From Fasciolopsis buskii (lineage: Eukaryota; Platyhelminthes; Trematoda; Plagiorchiida; Fasciolidae): a stretch of DNA of 64,000 nt. The DNA lies in the NCBI GenBank assembly GCA_008360955.1, contig LUCM01000822.1, positions 772,955-836,954 of the forward strand, given 5' to 3'. Within the stretch, counting starts at the first letter, position 1; every line of letters starts with the position of its first letter. Under the pieces are notes generated by a model. The model was not told where the DNA came from. It did no database searches and was given only the letters and a program-made list of their open reading frames with translations. The position numbers and the translations under genes are program-made. Below are positions 49,963 through 61,410 of the stretch, one piece after another.

Positions 49963-50387
49963 CTGGAACCATAAGAGACAGTAAGCAACATATGAGCTGT
50001 TACTCAGATACTTTCCATAACCAAACGTAACCTATTCTGGGTCAATAAATTTCAAATTTAGCAACAAAAATTCAGTCTGCCATTTATGCCTTGGGTAAGA
50101 ATGAACAATAAGCAGATTGTCTTTGAACATCCTAGCAGGACGCAACTTGCTGAGATACACATCTTGGAACTCGCCTATCGGAGTGTTTCAACTCAAGGCT
50201 GCCGGATCATTGCATTGATAATGTTATCATGGTCCAAGTCCGCCCGAGCACTTAGTGAAAATGATGATCCAAAATCATGTTATTTGATCCGCATATCCCA
50301 CACTAAATACCAGCGGAAAAGTCTGAATCAAATAAATTGCAAATATCTCGAAAGTCTACCTAGTGCCCCTTGTGCATGGTTCCCGAA

Positions 50388-50864
50388 TTAGAAAAGACAC
50401 ACAACGTCACCTTCGTGATCTAGGTCACACAGCTCCCCTCCATTTCCCAGTTCGACTCTTACATTCAGAAGACCTCCTAAAACATCTTCCATCACCTCGT
50501 CCATGACAAAGTTGAACAAGAATGGAGAGTTGGGACACCCTTGTCGAACGCCACCAGTCGTTTCGAATGAATTTGGTAGTTCATCGCATGCCCTCACGCG
50601 ACCATAGGTGTGAAAGTACAATGCTCGCAACAGGTTCACGAACTTCGTTGGCATACCCTTCCGGTGGAGAGCACTGAGTAGTGCTGGTTGATCCACGGAG
50701 TCGAAAGCACCTTTCAAGTCGAGGAAGACTACGATCGTAGGGCGGCGATGCGTGTGGCGCGTTTCGAGTATCTGTCGAAGAGAGAATATCTGGTCGATGC
50801 AACCTCGACCTGACCGAAATCCGGCCTGTTGTTCGCAGATATTACTGTCGCGAATCGGTGTCAA
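50388..50864 (-). pseudogene. Reverse transcriptase domain of family A copy 2
   Basis: Same 158-codon stretch as in copy 1, with VDQPALL for VGRPALL after FLDLKGAFDS. Motif C is again LDHEGDVVCLF followed by TAA. Catalytically dead as read. Confidence 0.9.
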
Positions 50865-51850
50865 ACGCCGCAGCGTTATCGAAGCTAAGACCTTAATAAC
50901 TATCGGAATTAAACTAATACCCCGACAATTGCTACAGTCACTCCGTGTGCCCTACCTGAAAATGGGTATAATCAGTGACTCACCCCACGATAACGGAATA
51001 CGCCCCTCGTTCTAAATATCATTAAATAGGGAAGTTAGTGATTTCACCAGAGCTTCCACATCCAATTAGAAAAGAACTGGGGGGAGGTCGTCGGGACCGG
51101 TTGGTTTTCCTCTCTCAAGAAGTCGAATATTCTATTCCATTAAGTTGCGGGTCGATAGACACCTCCCATGGATTCGCAGCTGCAGACGTCAGCTTAAATA
51201 CGTTAGCGTGTGACCAACTAAACTGATCCTTAAAGTGCTCTGCCCAACGGTCCACCCTTTGTTGTCTACCATGGATGAGCTCCTCATTCCTATCGCACAC
51301 GACTTCACTGACCGAAGTTCACCGCCCACCGCTGTCGCGTATAAGCCCAAACAGTCTTTGACCGTAACCTGAAGCAGCCGCTTCCATTTCTTCGGCTACC
51401 TTAACCCACCAGTTTTCGCGGTCATTCCTAAGGCTTATGGTCAACTGACGCCGCAACTGTCGATGCATCTTATTCCCATCCTTGCAATTAGGCAGCTGGC
51501 GTTTTGCTCCATTAGAATTAGCGACGCTTGAGAGATCCAGTGTTTTTGATGAACACTAGATCTGGGACCGCAGGCGAAATTCGCTGCCAAATGCATGGCC
51601 TGCTTAATTTGATCCCACTGATCGTCTACATTGCTGGTCGTCAAAGTTCTTAGTCCCTCGGATAGTTTCTGTCCGTAGTTGTTGTGAACAATCGAATCAG
51701 ACAAACGTCCGACAACCAATCGGGTTTGTGGCCTGCGTCAATGGCGGTTGAGCTGCAGGAAAAATCGCAATAAAACTAACGCACGGTTCGATTCGACGTA
51801 CGTGGTCCAGTACAACCTACAGTTCTGGACTGAACCCCGCCAACGGTGGC

Positions 51851-52509
51851 TTACTGCAATATGATCGGTCTAACTGAGACCACCGGTGGAGCTAGTGCGA
51901 CGCGAACTGTGTCGGAAATTCGTACTAGAGAGGAATAGGTTATTGTCTGCACAAAACTGGAGAAGTCCCTGTTATTTGTTCGCCGAGCAGGCAAGGCACC
52001 TCGCCCACCTAAACAGGACTCCGATGCACCAAGTTTTCCAACTTGTGCATTAAAATCACCTGCCACGACTACAATGTCAGGGCTTCTGCTCTTCCGGACA
52101 AGGGTGACGAGGTCATCGTAAAACTCATCTTTTTCCATGTCAATGCTGCAGTCTGTTGGAGCGTATGCTGAGATAACAAACTGCGCTTGGCACAACTATC
52201 CCTCCGGACGCCGACTGATCCCTGCAGTCTCACGGCGCAAAAACGACTGTTAACTAGGATCCAGTCTAGAAGGGCTGCTTCAGCCTTCTCACTTAAGACT
52301 ATTCCTACACCGCGTTGACCCACAGCTTCGGCTGCTTCGTCTCCCGAAGTATGAAGGAAATATCTTGACGAAACATTAGGCACAGTTAGTCGAATTACCA
52401 TACTCGAATCTTGAATTCGTGTTTCACTCACGCACCACACATCAAACGGAAGTGAGTCCACTGTCAGAGCCAAACACGCCTGTTGGCCAGCCTGCATTAA
52501 AGTGCGCAT
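51851..52509 (-). pseudogene. AP-endonuclease domain of family A copy 2 (frameshifted)
   Basis: Two overlapping frames (52,509-52,069 and 52,195-51,851) with the same split as copy 1. Visible motifs are CVSETRIQD, GIVLSEKAEAALLDW (GRVLS in copy 1), SAYAPTDCS and VVVAGDFNAQVG. Confidence 0.85.
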
Positions 52510-53546
52510 ATTGGAGGAACCGAGATGCAGAGACTGACGAGGCTTGAGAAAATGTCAACTAACAGACTAAAAACCACCTACTACACTACTTGACAATAAA
52601 CCGTTGCGAGTATTGGGTGTGTTATCAATGGAGATACTATGAGCAGGCAGAAAGGGCAAACAGATTAGGTTGGAGATAGAAGAGACAGGTTGAATAAAAG
52701 AGGGAACTCTGAGCAGCAGCATACTTATCACTACCCACCCCACCTGCGCTCGATGCAATGGGCAGCGCGGTCCTGATTATCCTGCTCGACGACCGATACA
52801 GCATGGAATTATTTGTAGGCGTGTAACTCACGGGGATTGATGGACGGGTACTGCTAGGGAGTCCAGCCGCTAAGCAGAAGAATGATTAGGGTTCTCAACC
52901 AAAGCCTTTGGTTCTGACAAGAACCTGACCGCAAGGCAGCGGGGCATGGCTGAGTGGAAGCCCATCTGCGTGGATCAATTAGTCTTCCACTCGTTTTTCC
53001 GACTGAACTGCCAGCTCAGATCAACCCCAACTTGGAGGACCAGGGGACTACTTTGTTAGAACTCTATCCATTGACCTTCCAGGCATGATTGGGTCTTCGG
53101 CTTGGGATAAGCCATCCTGTATAGCTCGTTGGATCATGGAGGCCTACAAGCCGTCATAGCACGTCGAGATGTAGTCACGTTTTGACAGTAGATAGGATGT
53201 TGATATGCAAAGCTGATCAACTAGGAGATAGGTTCGGAAAACCGCCAAGAACAGTGGTAACGGTACGGGTTCACATATGTATCATTCATTCCCTTATATT
53301 GTTTTCAGCTAATAAACAGTGGTTCCGCATTTCAGTCACCGCTGAACTACATGACTTTCCACTTATGGGTTCTTTCATTTGTGCCTATGAAAACTGACAT
53401 GTGTATATTGTATTATTCCGAAGTAAGCACCGAAAATTCATCGATCTGGATGTAAAAAGCAGATGGAATGTGACCAAAAAATTGGAATGATGACAAGTCC
53501 GTGATGTTCGACTGGCTCTACCGATGTGATGAAGGCAAATAGGTAC

Positions 53547-53755
53547 CTGAGGAGCTTTTCACGATCGAACGGACCGGTCGGAGCTTTCTTTGTCTGATCC
53601 CGACAGCGCTGAGAGGGAGGCAACAATGTATTGTCTGGGTCCAAATCCTCATTTAGTTGTTGAATTTCCTCCTCAGTCAACTTGGACAGCAATTCATCGA
53701 TATCATCATCATCATAGGATGCCAACTCCTTGCCGAAAAGCAGTTTATGTGACAT
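53547..53755 (-). CDS. TMOD: Tropomodulin, coding exon 1 (N-terminal tropomyosin/actin-binding region)
   Basis: Encodes residues 1-69 and two bases of codon 70. It starts MSHKLLFGKELASYDDDDID, followed by LLSKLTEEEIQQL, the helix that in tropomodulins binds tropomyosin. Next come DLDPDNTLLPPSQRCRDQTK and KAPTGPFDREKLL, the latter containing the family's KAPTGPFKRE-type signature at the first actin-binding site. The start was chosen because it matches the family N-terminus and no upstream in-frame Met fits. An acceptor-like 'TTTTAG' ends 3 nt before the ATG, so a 5' UTR intron or spliced-leader trans-splicing is possible. The donor is CAG|GTACCT, phase 2. Confidence 0.93.
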
Positions 53756-53759
53756 GATC

Positions 53760-54990
53760 TAAAATTTTTAGAAGATCGAATTAGTGATATTGATGAAGGG
53801 TCGAAAATAACGTGACGCTGCAAATGATCAAAAGTACGTAAAAATATCTCGTAGCTTCCATTGCTGCCGACCATCCGTGCTCTCAAATCAACAAGCTCGG
53901 ATAAGCTCAGTTTGCTAATCAGTGGTCCTAGACTACAACGCCGTCAAACAAAGCAAGGGTTTACAATTACTTGCACCATCAATCCTAAAATGGTATTCAA
54001 AGTGATCAGAAATATTCTTACTCTCACACAAAAGCGATACATCAAGCGGTTCAACTGAAACGTGAAAACAACTCCCATGATTTATTTCCAGTATGCTTCT
54101 ATCCTTCGAGACACATCTGCCTCTTGTGGAAGACTCGGAAGATTCAACGCCTAAACGTCAAACTTCCAGGGGGATGATATGATAATTATGCAAGGCGCTA
54201 AACCATTACACGTAACCAAATAACCGATCAGATCCAAAGAGACTGCAATTTCTTCTTCCTGTCCGTCAAAGCGCTGCTTGCCTCCCGAGAGCCAAAAATT
54301 TGCCTAAATGACCAGGAAGTCGTGAAATGACCCAGTCTGACTATTCTCGTTGGAGGTACTTGGAACGGATGATACAGACTGAGCGATAGAACTAGTACAT
54401 GACTTATGACGTGGTATCAGGAAGGTTTTTCGGGTTTTATAACATAAGACCCTCTCTTATATAGGATTCATGAATCAAAGCACCAAGAAAGGTCACGACT
54501 GAGGATACAATCACTTCAAAATCACTCTCCTTAATTTCGCACGATTTTTTTCTGACAGAAACTTACTATGAATCACACTTCATTCTCCACTAGATAATGT
54601 TTCGAATCAACAAACGATTCTCCAAACCACTTGAGTACCAAACGCTCAGAAAGTCAACAAATTATTAATCGTCCACAGAGCTAATTTACAAAAACTGAAA
54701 CTGGTGTGCACCGGATTTCAACATTCATAATTTTATGAAACTACTATCGTTGTTTTCTTCTTAACTCCATCCCAATATTTGCACAACGAATAAGTCATGA
54801 CTTACAGGTTTAGAATGTTCCACTTGCATTGTTTATTTAAGACCTTAAGAGTTCGTAAGGTTTCGTAAAGTTTCTTCAGTGTTTGCGCGTTGTAGGTTGG
54901 TAGCAATGAAGTACTTGGAATCCTGCTCTCCAGTAGCATATTAATGCGTTTACGAACACGCGAATAAGCACGTCGCGGACTCCAGAACGG
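53760..54990. other. Upstream flank of tropomodulin; no promoter element identified
   Basis: AT-rich, with only short frames. An acceptor-like TTTTAG at 53,759-53,764 (minus) just before the ATG suggests the transcription start may lie further upstream or that the message is trans-spliced. I see no convincing TATA or initiator to commit to. Confidence 0.35.
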
Positions 54991-54995
54991 TTATA

Positions 54996-54998
<3 letters not shown>

Positions 54999-55033
<35 letters not shown>

Positions 55034-55042
55034 GTATATATA
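54999..55042. repeat. (TA)n microsatellite
   Basis: TA run with a short 'atg' interruption, adjacent to a family A fragment. Confidence 0.9.
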
Positions 55043-55061
55043 ACACGAGACCGCAGGCACA

Positions 55062-55520
55062 AATCCAGGTCACACAGCTTCTCTCCATTTCCTAGTTTTA
55101 TGCCTACATCCTGAAGACCTTCTAAAACCTACCCAACTTATCCGTCCATGGCAAAGTTAAACAAGATTGGAGAGTTGAAACACCCTTGTCAAACACCACC
55201 GATTATTTCGAATGAATTTGACAGTTCACTTTATACCATCAACGAGTATGCAAGTAAAATGCTCACAACAGGTTCATGAAATTTTTTGATACACCCATCT
55301 GGTAGAGACCGCCGAGTAGCGATGTTCCGTTCACTGAATACCCCTTAAGTAGAGAAAAAGTGCAATTCAAAAGTAGCAGTGTACGACTCGTTTTGATGCT
55401 GTAGATGTATTTTATTAGCCCCTTATAGTTATGGAGTTGGAATTTTTGTTGCATTAGAATCAGCGATACTTGGGAAATCCAGTTTCTTTGGCGGATGTTG
55501 GGAGGGCGATATGGATAACT
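55062..55520 (-). mobile_element. Family A fragment with internal deletion
   Basis: 55,062-55,330 (minus) is homologous to the RT region 26,899-27,160 of copy 1, including the strand complementary to 'caaagttgaacaagaatgga'. 55,445-55,510 matches the linker near 27,985-28,030. The ~800 bp between them in the intact element are replaced by ~110 bp. Heavily diverged remnant. Confidence 0.6.
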
Positions 55521-55589
55521 GAGAGGAGCAGTCACGTCTTGTATGCTGAATAGAGCACTTTCAGGCATAATTAAGCTAACCTTTAGCCT

Positions 55590-56940
55590 CAAAGCCTCCC
55601 GCAGCTATTTTGACAAACTTCCAGCAGTTGTTACAACAGATCCACCCACTGAGGCGGAGATCCTCAGGGAAATCCGAGCCTAAGGACGCCACAAAGTTCC
55701 GATGAGCTTCCCCCAGCTCTGTTTGGAATGGAACTGGTAAGAGAACTTCAAGTTTTATCCTCGAAGGTCTGGTACTCCAAGAATGTCTCCTCTTCGTGGG
55801 AGGAGGAATTTGGTTGTTGTTCCCATTTTTAAAAGAGCTTTCGCAGTGATTACGCTAATTGCAGGGATATTAGCCTAATCCCGATAGCGCCAAAGTTGCT
55901 TTCGTCCGTCACTTTTCGCAGGTTGTTTAAGATGCATGAAGAGCGAACTTGTGAGAAACAGGCTGGGCTTCGCGCTGGTCCTGGATGCGCCGATCAAATA
56001 TTTACACTCCGACAGGTGTTAGAGTACCGTTTTCAAAGGCCAACGATTATCATCTTCGACATTCGCGTAACCTTTCATTCTGTTGACAGTTCTGCACTGT
56101 GGTACTGTTTGTTGAGAAATGGAGTAGGTGTCGGTCCTCAAGGGATTGTACCTTCATACCTCGGGTCGGGTTAGGGGTTATGGCCAGCTTCAGCCACGCT
56201 TCGTCGTCTTCAGCGGAGTATGCCAAGGCTGCCCTATATACCCATCTCTATTCAATTTTGTCAGAGAAGATGTTCTACAGAACGCTTTATCTAGTCTAAT
56301 GGACGGTGGAGTTGAACTCTTACCTGTGAGCCGTTTTTTGACTTAGAATATGCCTTGATGGGTGATGATGCACATGCAATTCAACATGCATTAGACCGCT
56401 TGGCGATTGAAGTACCCTGATAAGGGATGTGCTATGCACCTTCAAAATGCAAGGTACTTCTTCAAGATTGGTAGAAGTCTGTGCGTGAACTCACACTTTG
56501 TGGTGACCGGTTGGCAGTCAAAAACTTCAGGTACCTCGAGAGCCTGGTCACACCTGGCGGTGTTAGGGAGGAGGTCACATCACGAACTGCGAAATCCAGA
56601 ACAGCCTTCGCCAACCTGCGACAGTTGTGATGCCACCATGACATCCGGTTTTTCCTCAAAAGAAAATTGCACAATGCCACCGTTCGTAGTGTTCTTTTTT
56701 ACGGTTGCAAGACCTTGCCTCCGTGTTGAGGATGCCCGGCGACTTTCTGTTTTCGAACACCGATGTCTCCGAAGCATTATTCATGCCCGGTGGAAACATC
56801 GGGTGAGCGATGACGAATTACGTCGTCGAGTGTCGGGTGCAGATAGTACCCCCTCCACTGAGATCGCTCTGCGTCGCGTTCGGTGGCTTGGATACGTAGT
56901 GTATGCTTACTTTTTCGTGCTCTTTTTGCTCTTTTTTGTG
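55590..56940 (+). mobile_element. RTE-like retrotransposon fragment (RT and C-terminus), broken
   Basis: The plus strand carries, in shifting frames, QAGLRAGPGCADQIFTLR, FDIRVTFHSVDSSALW (motif A region, FxDxxxAFDSVD), GLYLHTSGRVRGYGQLQPRF, GVCQGCPIYPSLFNF (motif B), and after more breaks RVEDARRLSVFEHRCLRSI and LRRVRWLGYVV. A 5' part is missing and motif C is lost near a deletion around 56,340. Related to, but distinct from, family A. Opposite orientation to the adjacent family A fragment. Confidence 0.8.
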
Positions 56941-57321
56941 CAAGGCTGAAAGAAGCGACGCGGTGGTCAGGCTATGACTTGCCGCAGAAGTATGAAGAAG
57001 GTAGTTACGGTTTTAGCCCCGGTTGGTTTCCCATCTTCCTGATTGGCGCCCAAGAAATGAGAACTGCTGTCGGTTGGAGACATCGAGAGATACGGCTCTG
57101 AACCAAAGATAATATCGCGACTGCTATATGACCTACCTGTAGAAGCCGCCATCCTTAAAAAACAGCGAAAAAAATGAAAATTACAATAGTGTATACAGTG
57201 AAAACAAAAAAACGACGATTGGTTTGTCGTCGTCTATTATTTTTCTCCCCTTTTATCCACTTTCTGCAAAATTATATTTACATGTTGTTGCATTGACACC
57301 ATGTTTATTTTCAAGCGGAAT

Positions 57322-57323
<2 letters not shown>

Positions 57324-57363
<40 letters not shown>
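57324..57363. repeat. (TA)n microsatellite
   Basis: About 19 TA units. Confidence 0.95.
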
Positions 57364-57367
<4 letters not shown>

Positions 57368-57399
57368 GACTTCAAGGTATTACGATTGCAATAAACGGT

Positions 57400-59970
57400 T
57401 GAGCTCGCAGTCTCTTGATCTCTTGGAAACCAGTTTCTCCAAAACTTGCAATGGCAAGGTTCAGGAACTCTCCTTTTAACCTGACCGTCATTGCAGTCTA
57501 CGCTCCCACTATACGGACTTAGATAAACACTAAAGACGTCTTCTAGAACGAACTTCAGGGACTAGGCAACCGTATCTCAAAGCGCGACATCCTTCCAATT
57601 GCAGGATATTGGGACGCCCGCATGGTACCAGCAGATGTGTACGCCCATCACACCAGGAAGATTTGGCCTCGATAAGCGATGCGAAAATGCTGACCGCTTG
57701 GTCTCGTTTGAGGATCTCAACCGACTGGTCGTCACAAATATCCACTTTAAGCATCCAAAAAGACATCTGATGTGGTACTCCAACGACAGTAGGACAGCGT
57801 ATAAGATAGACTATCTCGGTGGGTTCTCGCAGATCATTATCAATCGAAGACCATCGGGCACACCGCAGTTGTGTAATGGGGAATTCCAAAAGCACGAGGT
57901 ACACCCCGGTACGCGCCCGCCTCGAACTACATCTTTTAGCATAACAGAAAGCTCATCCGCACCAGAGTCGGTGTGCCCAAGCTAACAATTTAAGATAATG
58001 TCCAAGCTCTATCAAATGTTGTTACATCTAAACTATCCGAGATCGACAGATCGTGGAGCTGTGGACGGGGTTGAAAGTACTCGTCGCCAGCGCATCCCTA
58101 GAATAACTAGGCAAAACCAAATGGGACAGTAATGGATTGGATCCCTGAGGAAACTCTTAATCGATGTGGTTCCGCTAGAGATGCGAGACTACGCAACTCA
58201 CCCAATTATAATAATCTTCACCCCGAAACCACACGACCAGCGAAAAGCAACAGAAAGTGATATTGGAGTGAAATTACAGATCACATGGAAAGCACCCGCT
58301 GATTTTGTGAAGCTTTTCCGACTCACGCTTCCCTTCGGGGAATGCCCAACCTCTTCCCTCCAGGCTATGACGGTATTGGCCACCTCATTTGGGGATGTGA
58401 TCAGAGGTTTCAAAGATGAGTCGAAAAATTCACCCACCAGCTCACTCGCCCCCCCCCGTCCAGTCCGTCAGTGCAAAATCACCAGGCAACATAGGCGAAT
58501 ATGAAACTGACCTCAGGCCTTCCGACGAATCGGAAATCACCCCAGCCGTTCAGATAATGAAAAACAAGTCACCCAATGGGGATGGCATTCCACCTGAGTT
58601 TATTAGCTAAATTGTTTCATCGTACATGGGACTAAGAAGCTTTCTCCAAAGACTGAGCAACCTCTATTCTACTCCCCCAAATTACAGAGCTATCAATTTC
58701 ATCGATGTAGCAGCTGGGCTGTTTGCAACCGCTCTGTTAAACCGTTTTGTTGCCGCTCGGGACGCACGAACATGCCCTACATAGTGTGGCTTTCGTCGAG
58801 GAAGAGGTTTTGTTGACTAGATCTTCACATTGCGTCGAGTTCTAGAACAGCGGTATAAGTTCAAGCAACCCCCACGGCGTGTTTCATCGACTCCGCTGAC
58901 AGGCAGTTGCTCTGGAGCATACTTCGGAACGAATAAATACAGGAAAAGTCCGTTAGACCGTCAGAGGCATGCTAATCGCTAACACAGACCAGTGTCCGCA
59001 TCTACGGCGAAGAATCTTCAGAGTCCTCCTTAACTCCGGCGCTCGTAAAGGTCCCCAGCTGTCACGGGTTCTACTCAACTACGCTATATACTGGATAATG
59101 TATCGTGTCCTTACTAGTTTTGAGTGATTCAACCTGGACACCATTATTGGATCGCTGACCTTAAATTCTCCGACAACGTTGTGACTCTGGGAGAGGAGCC
59201 CGAAACTGTGCCGTCGATTCCAGACCGGGTTGTATATTAAGCCATGACTATCGGTCTGGAGGTAAATACGTCGAAAACGAAGTTCTTCACAACTTCGCAA
59301 GACCCACCACATTGCATCCACATCAATGGTGATACTTTGGAACAGGTGCTTCACTTCAGGTATCTGGATTCTACTAGCCACCCGAATGATCAGGTAAGAC
59401 AACGTTAAGCTTGGCGTAGACTGTGCCAGAACGTTTCGATAATTTCGCAAAACACTGTGATCTCGTAGCAAAATAAGCCTCCGTATGAAGCTGCGTATTT
59501 ACCGAGCTTCCGTCCCCCCATCCCTTGCATATGCATGCAAAACATGACCATTGGGGGTAGATGATACAAAACGGCTAGAAATTTTCGACCATTGACCTAT
59601 TCGCCACATGGTAAAAATCAAGCTGTATAGTTGCGTCTCAATGGCTGCTGTGTCAGCACTGTATGAACGTCCAACGGTCTTCGTCGTTTATTCAGAGAGT
59701 TCACCACGTTCTCCGCAGGCCGGAGAAGGAAGTAACCAGGAGAATCCTACTGTCATCACCTTAGTCAGATTTGAAATGTTGCCTCGGTGCCCAACTGAAG
59801 ACGTGGGCAAGCACTAGCAAGGTGGACATGGATCGCATAGGTCTGAAGTCGGCTTTTGGAGTACGTGAGTTGGGCAACAACTGGATTATGCGGTGTAGAC
59901 CTCGCTGCAGATCGCAGCGCATGGACGACTGCAATCAGACATACAATAAGCCGACTTACCATCTAGTAAG
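57400..59970 (+). mobile_element. RTE/CR1-like non-LTR retrotransposon, near full-length but heavily decayed
   Basis: Plus-strand order follows a complete element. The endonuclease is at ~57,480-57,960 (LTVIAVYAPT; RCENADRLVSFEDLNRLVVT; HFKHPKRHLMWYSNDSRTAY). Then come a linker, RT from ~58,500 (IMKNKSPNGDGIPPEFIS; CGFRRGRGF; NVVTLGEEPETV; IGLEVNTSKTKFFTT), and a C-terminus to ~59,970 (RIYRASVPPSLAYACKTW; LKTWASTSKVDMDR). At least ten frame breaks or stops. Motif GDWNAR of the endonuclease reads GYWDAR, so a catalytic residue is changed. Inactive fossil. Confidence 0.8.
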
Positions 59971-59994
59971 AGTTGGTCGCATATAACTGAAAGT

Positions 59995-61145
59995 TGGATC
60001 CAGGAACCCAGGCGAAACTTACTGCAGAGTACATCGATTGTTTGACTTGATTCCGCTGATCATCTACATTTCTACTAGTTTGAGTTCTTAGCTGGCCCAA
60101 TAGTTTTCGCTGGTAAATGGTGCGAACAGCTGAATCAGACAAACGTTTGGTGGCGAACTGCGTATGCGATTTAGGTCGACGGTCAGTGAGCTACGGCGAA
60201 AATTGTATTAACACCAGCCCATCGCCATAAGCTACGTAATTAAATCAACAAGATTTACAAATCTGGACAGAACCGCGCCAAGGGCAGCCTACTGCGACAT
60301 GGTCGATCCGACTCAGATTACTGTCGAGTCAGTGCGCCATGCTGTGCGACGCGAATTGTGTCGGATTTCCACGAGTCAGGAATAACCGATTTTCTGCACA
60401 ACATTGGAGAAGCCTGTCGTCGTTAGCTGTACGCTGAGCGGACAAGACAGCGTCCACCTGAACAGGCTTCTGATGCACTGGGTTTTCCAACTTGTGAATT
60501 AAACTCACCAGCTAACACAACAACGTCAGAGCCTATGCTCCTGCGAAGAAAGTTAACGAGTTCGTCACGAAACTCGTTTTATGTACGAATTCTACAGTCT
60601 GTTGCAGCGCATGCCGAGAGGACAGAGGTTGCGCCTGACACACCTAACCTTTTCTACGCCAGCTGACCCCTGCAGTCTTACGACTCATAAACGGTTATCA
60701 ACCGAGATGCCTTCCAAAAAGGCCGTTTCAGACTCGCCAAAGAGGACCATTTATACACTATGATGACCCGCTACTCGAGCTATTTTTTCTCCCGAAGTGT
60801 GCAGGAAATATTCTGCTGACATTAGGCGCAGTTAGTCGAGTTACACTATCCGAATCCTGTATTCACATTTCACTGACACGGTGGACACCAATACCCAGTA
60901 AATCCACGGTTAGCGCTAAAGACGCCTGTTGACTAGCCTGCATAAGAGTGCGCACATTGAAGCAGCCGAGATTCAGAGGCTTGAGAAATGTGAGCTATCA
61001 GACTGCAAACAACTCACGACGCTGTCTGACAATGAACCGCTGCCAGTATTCGACATGTTATCAGTGGGGGCATTATAGGCAAAGAGAGAAGGTCGGGGAC
61101 AAAATATCTCAAGTTGGGTAAAAGAAAAGGAATTCCCCAGACTCA
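59995..61145 (-). mobile_element. Family A fragment (5' leader and endonuclease half)
   Basis: The minus strand matches 28,020-29,175 of copy 1: linker, endonuclease and part of the 5' leader. Plus-strand landmarks are 'gttgatcccgctgatcatc'-like text near 60,050, 'aacagaaccgcgccaa' near 60,270 and 'tgttatcagtggg' near 61,057. Numerous substitutions. The 3' half of this copy is absent because the preceding plus-strand element abuts it. Confidence 0.7.
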
Positions 61146-61149
61146 AGCT

Positions 61150-61410
61150 AAGCTTTGGAGATATCGATGGTCCGATGCAGAATTTCGCCAGGAGAGGCCA
61201 GGACTCGCAGCCGTAGAAAAGAACACTAAAGTGCAGCATTATACAACCTTACCTCAAAGGAAAGTCGGGTGTTGTGGCGGCGCTGCAACTGTCACAGGTC
61301 CGCGAAAGTTGCTTTGGCTTTTGCGATTTGTGTTGCGATCACTCCAACACCATCACCAGCTCCAATAAGATTCCCGAGGTACTTACACCCATTAGCTAAC
61401 TCCAGCTGTT
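61150..61410 (-). mobile_element. RTE-like C-terminal fragment
   Basis: The minus strand, in two frames, reads GEQLELANGCKYLGNLIGAG, then AKAKATFADL and the block SVLFYGCESWPL. This matches the KYLGSxxSxDG ... KARAAFANL ... SVLLYGCETWPL region of RTE-like elements. Family differs from A. Sandwiched between a minus-strand family A head and a plus-strand family A tail. Confidence 0.6.

Larger units (their letters stand above)
50349..53132 (-). mobile_element. Family A retrotransposon copy 2 (near-identical to copy 1, lacks 3' part)
   Basis: Matches 26,832-29,617 at a constant offset of 23,517 bp over the RT, linker and endonuclease. About a dozen substitutions and two 2-bp indels were noticed by eye, so roughly 99% identity. 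It shares with copy 1 the endonuclease frameshift, the TAG before the RT, the HEGD motif C and the TAA after it. It stops at 50,349, just after motif C, so the whole C-terminal and 3' UTR is missing, which is unusual for target-primed retrotransposition. It occupies most of tropomodulin intron 1, sense strand. Confidence 0.9.
20974..53755 (-). other. TMOD: Tropomodulin gene span (five coding exons)
   Basis: Complete coding structure of a tropomodulin, the protein that caps slow-growing (pointed) ends of actin filaments and binds tropomyosin, especially in muscle. Joining the five exons gives 209+169+195+244+257 = 1,074 nt, i.e. 357 residues and a TGA stop, close to the ~359 residues of vertebrate Tmod1. 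Junction phases are 2, 0, 0 and 1, and every join restores a codon expected from the family. Introns run 53,546-49,963, 49,793-47,129, 46,933-31,694 and 31,449-21,231. The family hallmarks KAPTGPF, DLAAxLG and LNLNNI are all present. No stop or frameshift interrupts the reading frame, so the gene appears functional. Transcription start is not identified. Confidence 0.93.
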
